This document shows positions 1-5,680 of a DNA stretch of 5,680 bases, one piece after another. This stretch comes from an uncultured Lachnospiraceae bacterium (lineage in GTDB: Bacteria; Bacillota_A; Clostridia; Lachnospirales; Lachnospiraceae). The stretch is from contig CAMWMM010000352.1 of NCBI GenBank assembly GCA_947175285.1, forward strand, positions 1-5,680. Reading direction: 5' to 3'. A model generated the notes under the pieces. It was not told the DNA's origin and made no database searches. It was given only the letters and a program-made list of their open reading frames with translations. The number at the start of each line of letters is the position of its first letter. Positions within the stretch are counted from its first letter, which is position 1. The position numbers were made by a program, and so were the translations under genes.

Positions 1-314
1 CGTTCTCTTAAAATAGCCACATCAGGTTGAAAAGCTTTAATATATTTTGCCAGCTTTATCATCGGCGGAATACCATATTTCAGCTTCATGTCCATTGCAG
101 CAGGGTCGTTCTTTTTCAGAAAATTGACATACAAATAATTAACTGCCTTAAAAAGTCCCGAATAGCCAATAACATCCGGTTTCACATATGTGTAATCTTC
201 TGTCATTCCAGCATACTGGCTTACGAATTTGACTTCATGCCCGTTTTCCTTCCAGCCTTTCATGATGGTTGTCTGATTCGTATGATATCTATGAGACATA
301 TATAAAACTTTCAT
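1..314 (-). CDS. Glycosyltransferase, GT4-like (GT-B fold), N-terminal part only
   Basis: This is the 5' part of a gene cut by the left edge: 104 complete codons are visible, plus two bases (CG) of an arginine codon. The protein begins MKVLYMSHRYHTNQ, then has a helix and the GHEVKFVSQYAG stretch (about residues 25-36), and later FQPDVAILRE (95-104). This beta-strand/helix/strand opening, with a GHEV turn and a later QPDV strand, is typical of the acceptor-binding Rossmann half of GT-B glycosyltransferases of the GT4 type. The donor-binding C-terminal half, including the usual E-x7-E motif, lies outside the window, so sugar and linkage cannot be read. A cytoplasmic, membrane-associated enzyme is expected. 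The ATG at 314 is preceded by GAGGT at 325-329, and the upstream gene ends 13 bases before it, so the two are probably co-transcribed. The family call is fairly secure; the substrate is unknown. Confidence 0.82.
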   Translation of the reverse strand, partial: MKVLYMSHRYHTNQTTIMKGWKENGHEVKFVSQYAGMTEDYTYVKPDVIGYSGLFKAVNYLYVNFLKKNDPAAMDMKLKYGIPPMIKLAKYIKAFQPDVAILRE

Positions 315-324
315 ATATCATTAT

Positions 325-329
325 ACCTC
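325..329 (-). promoter_or_regulatory. Ribosome binding site of the GT4-like gene, sharing bases with the upstream stop codon
   Basis: On the minus strand GAGGT lies 10 bases before the ATG at 314. Its first two bases are also the G and A of the TGA stop (330-328) of the GT-D gene, giving TGAGGT. A ribosome terminating on the upstream gene would therefore sit on this site, which favours coupled translation. The spacing is slightly long. A second purine-rich run (AAAGAGGA) lies just upstream, inside the end of the previous gene. Confidence 0.55.
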
Positions 330-1191
330 ATATCCTCTTTTTTATCTGGGCAAGATATTCATGATATCCGGCATTTTTATTTGCTTCTTCTCCGATAATA
401 TCATGTTTTGGTATCTTTTCTTTATGCTTTGCCTGATGAAGATACCATTCATATTCCATATCAAGATTTCCGATATCAAGCGCTCTGTAACCTTCCAAAA
501 ATAGTTTCTCCACTAAAAATTTGGCCGCAACTCCCAAGGAAACCAAAAACAACCTGTCCTTCGGATACTCCTTACAACATGCAAACAGTTCATCCATCTT
601 TCCATAGGCATCGCTGCTCGGTCCAATGATTCTCTCAATACTTCCTGCGGTGTCTAATAAATCATTACCTACACCATTATGTGTTCTCTCTCCTTCTACG
701 ACAACAATATCTTTATCTTTCCAGATCTCCCTTATCTTCTCTGCCTGTTGTCCGCACACGCTTTTATCTTCCTGAGCATAGTAGAATCTGGAAACGGAAG
801 TATTGTAATATGTTCTGACCGGATTACAGTATTTTTCATAAATCTTTCGTGAAAAAAGCAAATGGTCTTTCCAAAATTGGCGGCTTTCTTTCCGGTAAAT
901 AGACAAATCATCAAATATTTCGGGGATGGTAACAAGCATGTTCTCATGTTCATACGTTAACAGTCTTTTCAGACCATCAATAATTTCAGGTTCCACCTGC
1001 TGCAGTTTGAGACTTCTTCCCCGGATCATCGTAACTTCCCCGTCACCGAATCTTATCATGCTCTTATTTGTATGAATGAGTTCGTCTATTGTTTCCTCAA
1101 CGCTATGCACCTTAATATGGCATTTTTTCAATCCTGCCCGGTAAAGCAGATAGTCAATCTGTGCCAGAATGTCTTTTATCAATCTTTTCAT
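328..1191 (-). CDS. GT-D fold glycosyltransferase (DUF1792 / SP_1767 family)
   Basis: This is a 287-residue soluble protein with no signal peptide or membrane segment. It carries the hallmarks of the DUF1792 family, which includes the GT-D domain of dGT1 from Streptococcus parasanguinis, a metal-dependent glucosyltransferase acting on glycans of the adhesin Fap1. The N-terminal SMIRFGDGE block (44-52) contains the DXE metal/nucleotide-sugar motif as D50-G51-E52. A second conserved block, VVVEGERTHNGVGNDLLDTA, spans 163-182. A third, LFLVSLGVAAKFLVEKL, spans 214-230, followed by ALDIGNLDMEYEWY (237-250). All key parts look intact and the length suits a stand-alone family member. The start is well fixed: an in-frame TGA (1194-1192) directly precedes the ATG, and AGAGGA lies 8 bases upstream. 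The gene overlaps the end of the ABC transporter gene by 38 bases. Its likely role is adding one sugar during glycan assembly in the cytoplasm; donor and acceptor cannot be read from sequence. Confidence 0.92.
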   Translation of the reverse strand: MKRLIKDILAQIDYLLYRAGLKKCHIKVHSVEETIDELIHTNKSMIRFGDGEVTMIRGRSLKLQQVEPEIIDGLKRLLTYEHENMLVTIPEIFDDLSIYRKESRQFWKDHLLFSRKIYEKYCNPVRTYYNTSVSRFYYAQEDKSVCGQQAEKIREIWKDKDIVVVEGERTHNGVGNDLLDTAGSIERIIGPSSDAYGKMDELFACCKEYPKDRLFLVSLGVAAKFLVEKLFLEGYRALDIGNLDMEYEWYLHQAKHKEKIPKHDIIGEEANKNAGYHEYLAQIKKRI

Positions 1192-2938
1192 TCAACACAT
1201 CCTCTTTCCTTCTTAACTCTACCTTTCCATTTCCGACTTCATAAATTACATCGGCATTTTGTATTGTCGTCAACCTGTGTGCAATAATAATCATAGTCTT
1301 TTCACCATGCAGATTTTCAATCGCTTCCATGACTGCTGATTCCGTGTCATTATCAAGAGCTGATGTCGCCTCATCAAGAATCAGGATCTCCGGGTCATGA
1401 TAAAGCGCTCTTGCAATACCGATACGCTGTCTTTGCCCTCCGGATAATCTGACACCCCTGTCACCCACAAAAGTATCCAATCCTCCCGGCAGGCTAATAA
1501 CAAAGTCATATAACTGCGCCTGACGTAAAGCATTGATGACTGCCTGTTCATCAATTTCCGTTTCATCAATACCAAAAGCCACATTATTACGAATTGTATC
1601 ATCTGATAAATAAATTGTCTGTGGTATATAACCGATTTCTTTCTGCCAAGTAGACAAATTCTTATATACATTCATGCCGTCAGCATAGATTTTCCCATTC
1701 TGCGGCTTTAAAAGTCCCAATAAAATATCCGCCATAGTAGACTTTCCTGCTCCGGACGCTCCGATGAAAGCTACAGTCTGTCCTTTTTTGATGACATAGT
1801 CGGCACGCTCTATAACATTCGTTTCCCCATCGGGATAATGATACGTTACGTTTTTTACTTCAATTTTTTCCGTCAGCTTCCACGCTTCGTCTTTGTTTTG
1901 TGTCTCCGTCTCCACGGCGCCGCCCAGATTCTCTACTTCCCGTAAATCATTATATATCAACTCAAGCGACGGCATCGCATACAATACTGCCGATAAATGC
2001 TCATTGATTCTGCCGACAGAAGGCAGAAGCCTGAATGACGCTACTGCAAATACCGCGAGCTGCGGAACAAAATCAATCAAATCCTTCTGTCCGAAAAAGA
2101 TTTTAAAAATAACCGCCAGAAGTAACCCTGCCATACTAACCATTTCAATAATATATTTCGGTACGACTCCAATCAACCGATTCAGGCGAAGCACTCTGAC
2201 ATATTTTGCAAAATAATAGTCATAATGCTTGATAAAGCTCTCTTCTCTGTTTAAAACCTTAATTTCCTTAATGCCGCCTAAAGACTGATTCATCCACTGA
2301 TAAATTTTGGATTTATGCTGCTGCCCTTCTCTGCCCCATGCACTGGAATATTTTTTGGATATTATAGAAAAAAACGCTAAACAAAGAACTAACAGTCCTG
2401 CAATAATAATAGTAATTGAATGACTGACAATATAAAGATAAATACCAATAGCAATGCAGACACATATTTCGGCTATCATTTCCATAAGGTGAATAATCCC
2501 TTTTGCAAACTGGTCCGTATCTTCCTGCATACTTCTCTGTAATACCGAAATGTTGTTATTTAAGTGAAACGTATATGGTTCTTTCATATATGCTTTTAAT
2601 AAATCCGTTGAAATCGTCCTCTGGATCCGGTAAGAAAATTTATAAATCGCATTCTTCTCCACAATCGTATAAATGTCTTTTACAACATAGATAACAATAA
2701 TTCCGCCTGCAAGAAGCGCCAGAAAATATTCTATGCTTTGAAAAGGAAAGAGATTATAAATAAATGCAATCGTACTGCTTTTGTCTATTGCAGTTGGATT
2801 CATGATTAAATCGATAAAAGGTGAAAAAATAGACACTGCCGACAATTCTAAAAAGCTTCCGATAATCACAGCTGTCATCAGAAAAAATATTTTGATTTTA
2901 TCAGCTTTTGTAAAAATATAGTTTAACTTATGAAACAT
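1154..2938 (-). CDS. ABC exporter, PglK/MsbA-like lipid-linked glycan flippase (fused membrane and ATPase domains)
   Basis: This is a 594-residue half-transporter expected to work as a homodimer. Six hydrophobic segments lie at roughly 17-43, 70-90, 148-170, 174-194, 262-282 and 290-306. The ATPase domain follows from about 358. It has an A-loop tyrosine (about Y368), Walker A GASGAGKST (393-401), Q-loop Q440, signature LSGGQ (498-502), Walker B ILILDE (518-523), D-loop SALD (526-529) and H-loop H554, all intact, so it should hydrolyse ATP. The opening ELSAVSIFSPFIDLIMNP, the stretch GGIKEIKVLNREESF (221-235) and ASFRLLPSVGRIN (300-312) resemble the PglK group, which flips lipid-linked oligosaccharides, rather than drug or peptide exporters. 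Its place between glycan genes supports that role, though the cargo is inferred. The ATG follows AAGGAAGGA, and the upstream gene ends 17 bases away. The last 38 bases overlap the GT-D gene. Confidence 0.9.
   Translation of the reverse strand: MFHKLNYIFTKADKIKIFFLMTAVIIGSFLELSAVSIFSPFIDLIMNPTAIDKSSTIAFIYNLFPFQSIEYFLALLAGGIIVIYVVKDIYTIVEKNAIYKFSYRIQRTISTDLLKAYMKEPYTFHLNNNISVLQRSMQEDTDQFAKGIIHLMEMIAEICVCIAIGIYLYIVSHSITIIIAGLLVLCLAFFSIISKKYSSAWGREGQQHKSKIYQWMNQSLGGIKEIKVLNREESFIKHYDYYFAKYVRVLRLNRLIGVVPKYIIEMVSMAGLLLAVIFKIFFGQKDLIDFVPQLAVFAVASFRLLPSVGRINEHLSAVLYAMPSLELIYNDLREVENLGGAVETETQNKDEAWKLTEKIEVKNVTYHYPDGETNVIERADYVIKKGQTVAFIGASGAGKSTMADILLGLLKPQNGKIYADGMNVYKNLSTWQKEIGYIPQTIYLSDDTIRNNVAFGIDETEIDEQAVINALRQAQLYDFVISLPGGLDTFVGDRGVRLSGGQRQRIGIARALYHDPEILILDEATSALDNDTESAVMEAIENLHGEKTMIIIAHRLTTIQNADVIYEVGNGKVELRRKEDVLNEKIDKRHSGTD
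1200..1205 (-). promoter_or_regulatory. Ribosome binding site of the GT-D gene, inside the ABC transporter gene
   Basis: On the minus strand AGAGGA lies 8 bases before the ATG at 1191, with a second AAGGAA at 1206-1211. The whole site is within the last codons of the ABC transporter gene. Together with the in-frame TGA at 1194-1192 it fixes the GT-D start: no upstream start is possible, and the next internal methionine (M45) would remove the conserved lead-in to the RFGDGE motif. Confidence 0.7.
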
Positions 2939-2945
2939 CTCTTCG

Positions 2946-2954
2946 TCCTTCCTT
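2946..2954 (-). promoter_or_regulatory. Ribosome binding site of the ABC transporter gene
   Basis: On the minus strand AAGGAAGGA ends 7 bases before the ATG at 2938, within the 17-base gap that follows the TAA stop (2958-2956) of the GT-C-like gene. The doubled AAGGA and the good spacing suggest strong initiation. There is no room for a promoter or terminator at this junction. Confidence 0.7.
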
Positions 2955-2955
2955 A

Positions 2956-4692
2956 TTACTCCGGCAGCGCATCCTCTTCATTCACCGTTTCCTGTGTATA
3001 CGTATCAAATGCTCCTGTATTTTCATTCCGCGCAATAATCTTAGCAAACGGCTCCGTATAAGAGCAGGCGCAGACTAACACCGCAATGATGATTCCAGTG
3101 GTCAGTTTTCTCTTCAAACTCTTTCCTGTCTCCGTCTTCCATCCATTCTCCATAATCTCACGCTTACTGTCACAAAGCCATTTCTTCCATTCCCCATATC
3201 CGCATATGCTTAAAGGAAGCAGCAGCGGAAAATACAAGATAGCATACAAGCCTTCCGCTTCCCAAAATAAGTGGAACACAAAGCCGCCAATAAACGTAAT
3301 GGGCAGAATAATTTCTTCCAAACTGCCTGTCTTATAACGAAACAGCACATACATAAATGTTCCCGCTAAAATCCAAGTGTGCAGCAAATTAACAAACAGA
3401 ATATACAAATACCGTCCATTCCCTTGAAGAAGCCAGTCAAGTCCATTCGCCCCTTCCCGTTTTTCCAATATCCATAAGGATTGAAATGTCGGATTGTTCC
3501 ACTGAGACGATACTTTCTTAACAAAAAAACCAACCGTCGTTGTAATATCCTGCGGATACTTCGTCACAATCCGCTTTATCTCCTCTTTTACCGCCGCCTG
3601 TGTCTTATCATAATCATAATTATTTTCTATATAGACGCCGTTATTATATCCATTATACCATCCCGGGGCTCCTTTGCCATCCTGCAATCCCATCGCCACC
3701 CAGGCAAGCATTGGAATTCCTTTCACTTCATTTCCATCATTCAGCCTGTTTAAATGGGCATTCACACCGCATCTGCCTGCTGAAAAACAAAAAAGAAGTA
3801 CGGCAATCAGAAGAAGTCTGGGCATGTTTTTCTTAATATTTGTAATCTTATCGGATATGCATCCAAGCAACAGATAAATTATCTCCGCAATCATAAAAAT
3901 CATATAATTAGATTTTACAACAGTCGCAATTCCCATACTTAATCCGCTTATCAACAGCCAGAGCAGTTTTCTCTCCCGCTCATATAGAAGCATGGTATAG
4001 AAAGATAATAGGGCAAACGCCATGCCGACTACCGTTCCATAAAGAAATGTAACATACAGCAGATAGGGCAGAAACAGCAGACCAAGAACCGCAGTTCCTG
4101 TCTCATACCCTTTCTCCTTTTCCCATAAAAGACTGGAAATTTTCATAAAAAGCCAGACAGTAAGAACAATCCAGACGGCATTCACAATTTCAAACGCAAC
4201 ATAATTCAAATTGCCAAATAAAAGTGATAATAATTGATAGTACAAAACAACGCCCGTCTGAAAAGGAAAAACAAATAGATAATTTCCCACATCAAAATCG
4301 GAATAATCATGTTCATTTAACGCAGCCGCCGCTTCTATAACATGTTTTTGGTCAAATTTGGGATAATACTGTCCCGCCGCCACAATCAGCACAGATACCA
4401 CGCCAACGGCAATACATATGACAAACCCAAAATATTTTTTCTCAAAGATTCTCCGTCTGCCTTCCCCCCGTGAGAAAAGAAGCAGACAGGAAAAAACAAG
4501 AAACAACACAATATGCTGCAGATAGGCGTCTCTGATATAAAACGTATGCTCTACATTGGTTTCCACTGCTCCCGATGCAGTCATATAGCGGTATTCACCC
4601 AGATAGCATGTACTGAAAACGCTTGCCAGAAGCAAATATCCGATAATTGCGATAAACAGCAGCCACACTGCTCTTTTTATCCACTTTACCAT
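2956..4692 (-). CDS. Polytopic membrane protein, probable GT-C fold (GT39/ArnT-like) glycosyltransferase
   Basis: This 578-residue protein has about twelve hydrophobic segments (among them 8-27, 57-74, 87-107, 162-184, 200-237, 243-278, 290-307, 427-450, 460-476, 482-499 and 531-546). Features suggesting GT-C enzymes, which use lipid-phosphate sugars, are PKFDQKHV (111-118) with an acidic D114 before a hydrophilic stretch, LFVFPFQTG (139-147) followed by a long hydrophobic run, and VVKSNYMIFM (258-267). A hydrophilic region of about 110 residues (310-425), probably outside the membrane, holds aromatic/Asn-rich patches (GWYNGYNNG 344-352, SQWNNPTF 396-403). Near the C-terminus FWEAEGLYAILYFPLLLPL (477-495) occupies the position where relatives usually carry an E-x-RY-type motif; here no Arg is present. 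A final hydrophobic segment and a hydrophilic, mostly acidic tail follow. The frame is open for 33 codons further upstream, but the start at 4692 is preferred because of TAATG coupling and an AAAGGA site. A glycan polymerase or other surface-glycan membrane protein remains possible. Confidence 0.68.
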   Translation of the reverse strand: MVKWIKRAVWLLFIAIIGYLLLASVFSTCYLGEYRYMTASGAVETNVEHTFYIRDAYLQHIVLFLVFSCLLLFSRGEGRRRIFEKKYFGFVICIAVGVVSVLIVAAGQYYPKFDQKHVIEAAAALNEHDYSDFDVGNYLFVFPFQTGVVLYYQLLSLLFGNLNYVAFEIVNAVWIVLTVWLFMKISSLLWEKEKGYETGTAVLGLLFLPYLLYVTFLYGTVVGMAFALLSFYTMLLYERERKLLWLLISGLSMGIATVVKSNYMIFMIAEIIYLLLGCISDKITNIKKNMPRLLLIAVLLFCFSAGRCGVNAHLNRLNDGNEVKGIPMLAWVAMGLQDGKGAPGWYNGYNNGVYIENNYDYDKTQAAVKEEIKRIVTKYPQDITTTVGFFVKKVSSQWNNPTFQSLWILEKREGANGLDWLLQGNGRYLYILFVNLLHTWILAGTFMYVLFRYKTGSLEEIILPITFIGGFVFHLFWEAEGLYAILYFPLLLPLSICGYGEWKKWLCDSKREIMENGWKTETGKSLKRKLTTGIIIAVLVCACSYTEPFAKIIARNENTGAFDTYTQETVNEEDALPE

Positions 4693-5680
4693 TACATTTT
4701 CGTCCTTTCTGTACCTATCCGGATTCTCTCCGTCTGCAATCTTCTTTTTCCAAATAAATACATCACATAGGAAACAATAAGCGTCCCACATAACGCAAAT
4801 CCAAAGAATCGCAGACCATAGTCATGATGTTCCTCGATAAATGTCCTATAAACAAATTTGAAAATCATATGAACAAAATAAATATTGATACTCATCTTTC
4901 TTAAAAATACCGTATCTGTCTTTACAGGAAGGGACAGCGCAAACAGTATCAGAAAAAAAACTACCGGAAGCAGCATCAAGTACATATCCTGCTCTCTCAC
5001 CATTCCTATCTTTTGCAAATAAGAGGCTTCCACAGTAAAAAGCACAATTGACACACTCAAACCCAAAACAGCAATATACGTTTTTGCTTTTATATTACAT
5101 CGGGCAATCCACATTCCCATATAAAGAAAGATGCTGCCGAAGAAAATACCGTTTCTGCAAGTAACCATAACCATTTTTATCAGTTTCATTAACTTCCATA
5201 ACAAGCCATCCACAGGAGCAATTTTTAAAAGCAGTCCGAAATATGACTGTGTAAGAAGCCCCATACAAAACAGAATGAGCAATGTAATACTGCATCCCCG
5301 CTCACCTGCATATTTTCTAAGCACATACACAATAACAAGTCCCACCGCAGTTGCCGGCAGATACCACAACTGTGCATAAGAACCAACAAAGAAAAAATCT
5401 CTGGCTATCGCAAATACATCATATACCAACGATGTATCAGAAACAATAATTTTTTCATATATAATGATCGGCAGATAAACCACCGTCCAGATACAATACA
5501 GAATCAATAGTTTTCTGATATAAGGAGCAATAATCTCTTTTTTTGTCTTCTGCTGCCCAATCTGTTTTTCCAGCAAAAATCCGGTTGCCGCAAAGAAAAA
5601 GGGAACGGACACTCTTCCCATAATATCGGTCGTCAGAAAACTGAGTGTATCATTGACATCGACAAAAGGATGTGTATGCA
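4692..5680 (-). CDS. Acyltransferase 3 family membrane protein, 5' end cut by the window
   Basis: The frame is open from the TAA at 4694-4692 to the right edge, giving 328 visible residues; the true start is beyond 5680. The first visible residues, HTHPFVDVN, followed by GRVSVPFFFAATGFLL (membrane segment 1-2 region), match the N-terminal signature of the acyltransferase 3 family, in which a conserved His ends the first helix. Counting from the methionine at 5621, other family-like blocks are FVGSYAQLWYLPA (78-90), CRNGIFFGSIFLYMGMWIA (155-173) and the C-terminal MSINIYFVHMIF (243-254). About nine further hydrophobic segments are present. Such proteins transfer acetyl or similar acyl groups across the membrane to polysaccharides, peptidoglycan or other surface molecules; here a sugar of the glycan made by this operon is the likely target, by context. 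The C-terminal tail is short and basic. The methionine at 5621 is internal and should not be used as the start. Confidence 0.88.
   Translation of the reverse strand, partial: HTHPFVDVNDTLSFLTTDIMGRVSVPFFFAATGFLLEKQIGQQKTKKEIIAPYIRKLLILYCIWTVVYLPIIIYEKIIVSDTSLVYDVFAIARDFFFVGSYAQLWYLPATAVGLVIVYVLRKYAGERGCSITLLILFCMGLLTQSYFGLLLKIAPVDGLLWKLMKLIKMVMVTCRNGIFFGSIFLYMGMWIARCNIKAKTYIAVLGLSVSIVLFTVEASYLQKIGMVREQDMYLMLLPVVFFLILFALSLPVKTDTVFLRKMSINIYFVHMIFKFVYRTFIEEHHDYGLRFFGFALCGTLIVSYVMYLFGKRRLQTERIRIGTERTKM
4703..4708 (-). promoter_or_regulatory. Ribosome binding site that decides the start of the GT-C-like gene
   Basis: On the minus strand AAAGGA lies 10 bases before the ATG at 4692. That ATG shares its A with the TAA stop of the acyltransferase gene (TAATG). 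The longer alternative start at 4791 would add 33 residues read out of frame from the acyltransferase tail. The predicted protein from 4692 begins directly with a positively charged MVKWIKR and a membrane segment, as expected for this kind of protein. Confidence 0.7.

Noticed and set aside
27..305. Plus-strand open frame of 92 codons at the left end, and other plus-strand frames such as 1893-2216, 3481-3753 and 5131-5379.
   Set aside because: Each is antisense to a well-supported minus-strand gene, has no recognisable domain, and its codon content mirrors the opposite strand.
315..327. Possible promoter in the AT-rich 13-base gap (TATAAT-like on the minus strand) before the GT4-like gene.
   Set aside because: A TATAAT string is present, but it lies only a few bases from the start codon, leaving no room for a leader with a ribosome site, and no convincing -35 box at the right spacing was seen. 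Co-transcription is simpler.
732..953. Minus-strand open frame inside the GT-D gene; also 1381-1671 inside the ABC gene and 5095-5295 inside the acyltransferase gene.
   Set aside because: They are alternative-frame shadows of genes with strong family motifs and show no domain features of their own.
4693..4791. A 33-residue N-terminal extension of the GT-C-like protein starting at the ATG at 4791.
   Set aside because: The extension overlaps the acyltransferase coding sequence in another frame, contains no family-like sequence, and a coupled ATG with a good ribosome site exists at 4692.
5619..5621. ATG at 5621 as the start of the acyltransferase.
   Set aside because: The frame stays open to the window edge and the 19 upstream codons encode the family-typical HTHPF region, so this methionine is internal.
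1..5680. CRISPR array, tRNA, rRNA, riboswitch, insertion sequence or intrinsic terminator.
   Set aside because: By reading both strands I found no regularly spaced repeats, no transposase motifs, no terminator-like hairpin with a T-run in the short gaps, and essentially no non-coding space. A covariance-model or repeat search was not possible here.

Overview
All five genes lie on the minus strand, so transcription runs from the right edge (5680) to the left edge (1). They are packed with almost no gaps. The longest intergenic stretch is 17 bases, and two of the four junctions overlap. The low-to-moderate GC content, the A/G-rich Shine-Dalgarno sites before ATG starts, and the protein families suggest a Firmicutes genome, probably a gut-type Clostridia (Lachnospiraceae-like). 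That assignment rests on style and family resemblance, not on a marker gene.

In transcription order the layout is as follows. (1) An acyltransferase-3 family membrane protein whose 5' end is cut off by the right edge (4692 to beyond 5680). (2) A 578-residue polytopic membrane protein resembling GT-C fold (GT39/ArnT-like) glycosyltransferases (2956-4692), joined to gene 1 by a TAATG stop/start. (3) A complete 594-residue ABC exporter half-transporter resembling PglK/MsbA-type lipid-linked glycan flippases (1154-2938). (4) A 287-residue GT-D fold glycosyltransferase of the DUF1792/SP_1767 family with an intact DXE motif (328-1191), whose start lies inside gene 3. (5) The N-terminal 104 residues of a GT-B (GT4-like) glycosyltransferase that runs off the left edge (1-314).

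Taken together this is an interior piece of a surface-polysaccharide or glycoconjugate operon. The GT4-like and GT-D enzymes would build a glycan on the cytoplasmic side, the ABC protein would flip the lipid-linked product, and the GT-C-like and acyltransferase proteins could add sugars or acyl groups at the membrane or outer face. The division of labour is inferred from families and gene order. No promoter, terminator, RNA gene, mobile element, repeat array or CRISPR is visible, and the operon promoter must lie beyond position 5680. I see no evidence for an entirely new type of system. The least standard parts are the GT-C-like protein with altered C-terminal motifs and the pairing of a PglK-like flippase with a GT-D enzyme through a 38-base gene overlap.
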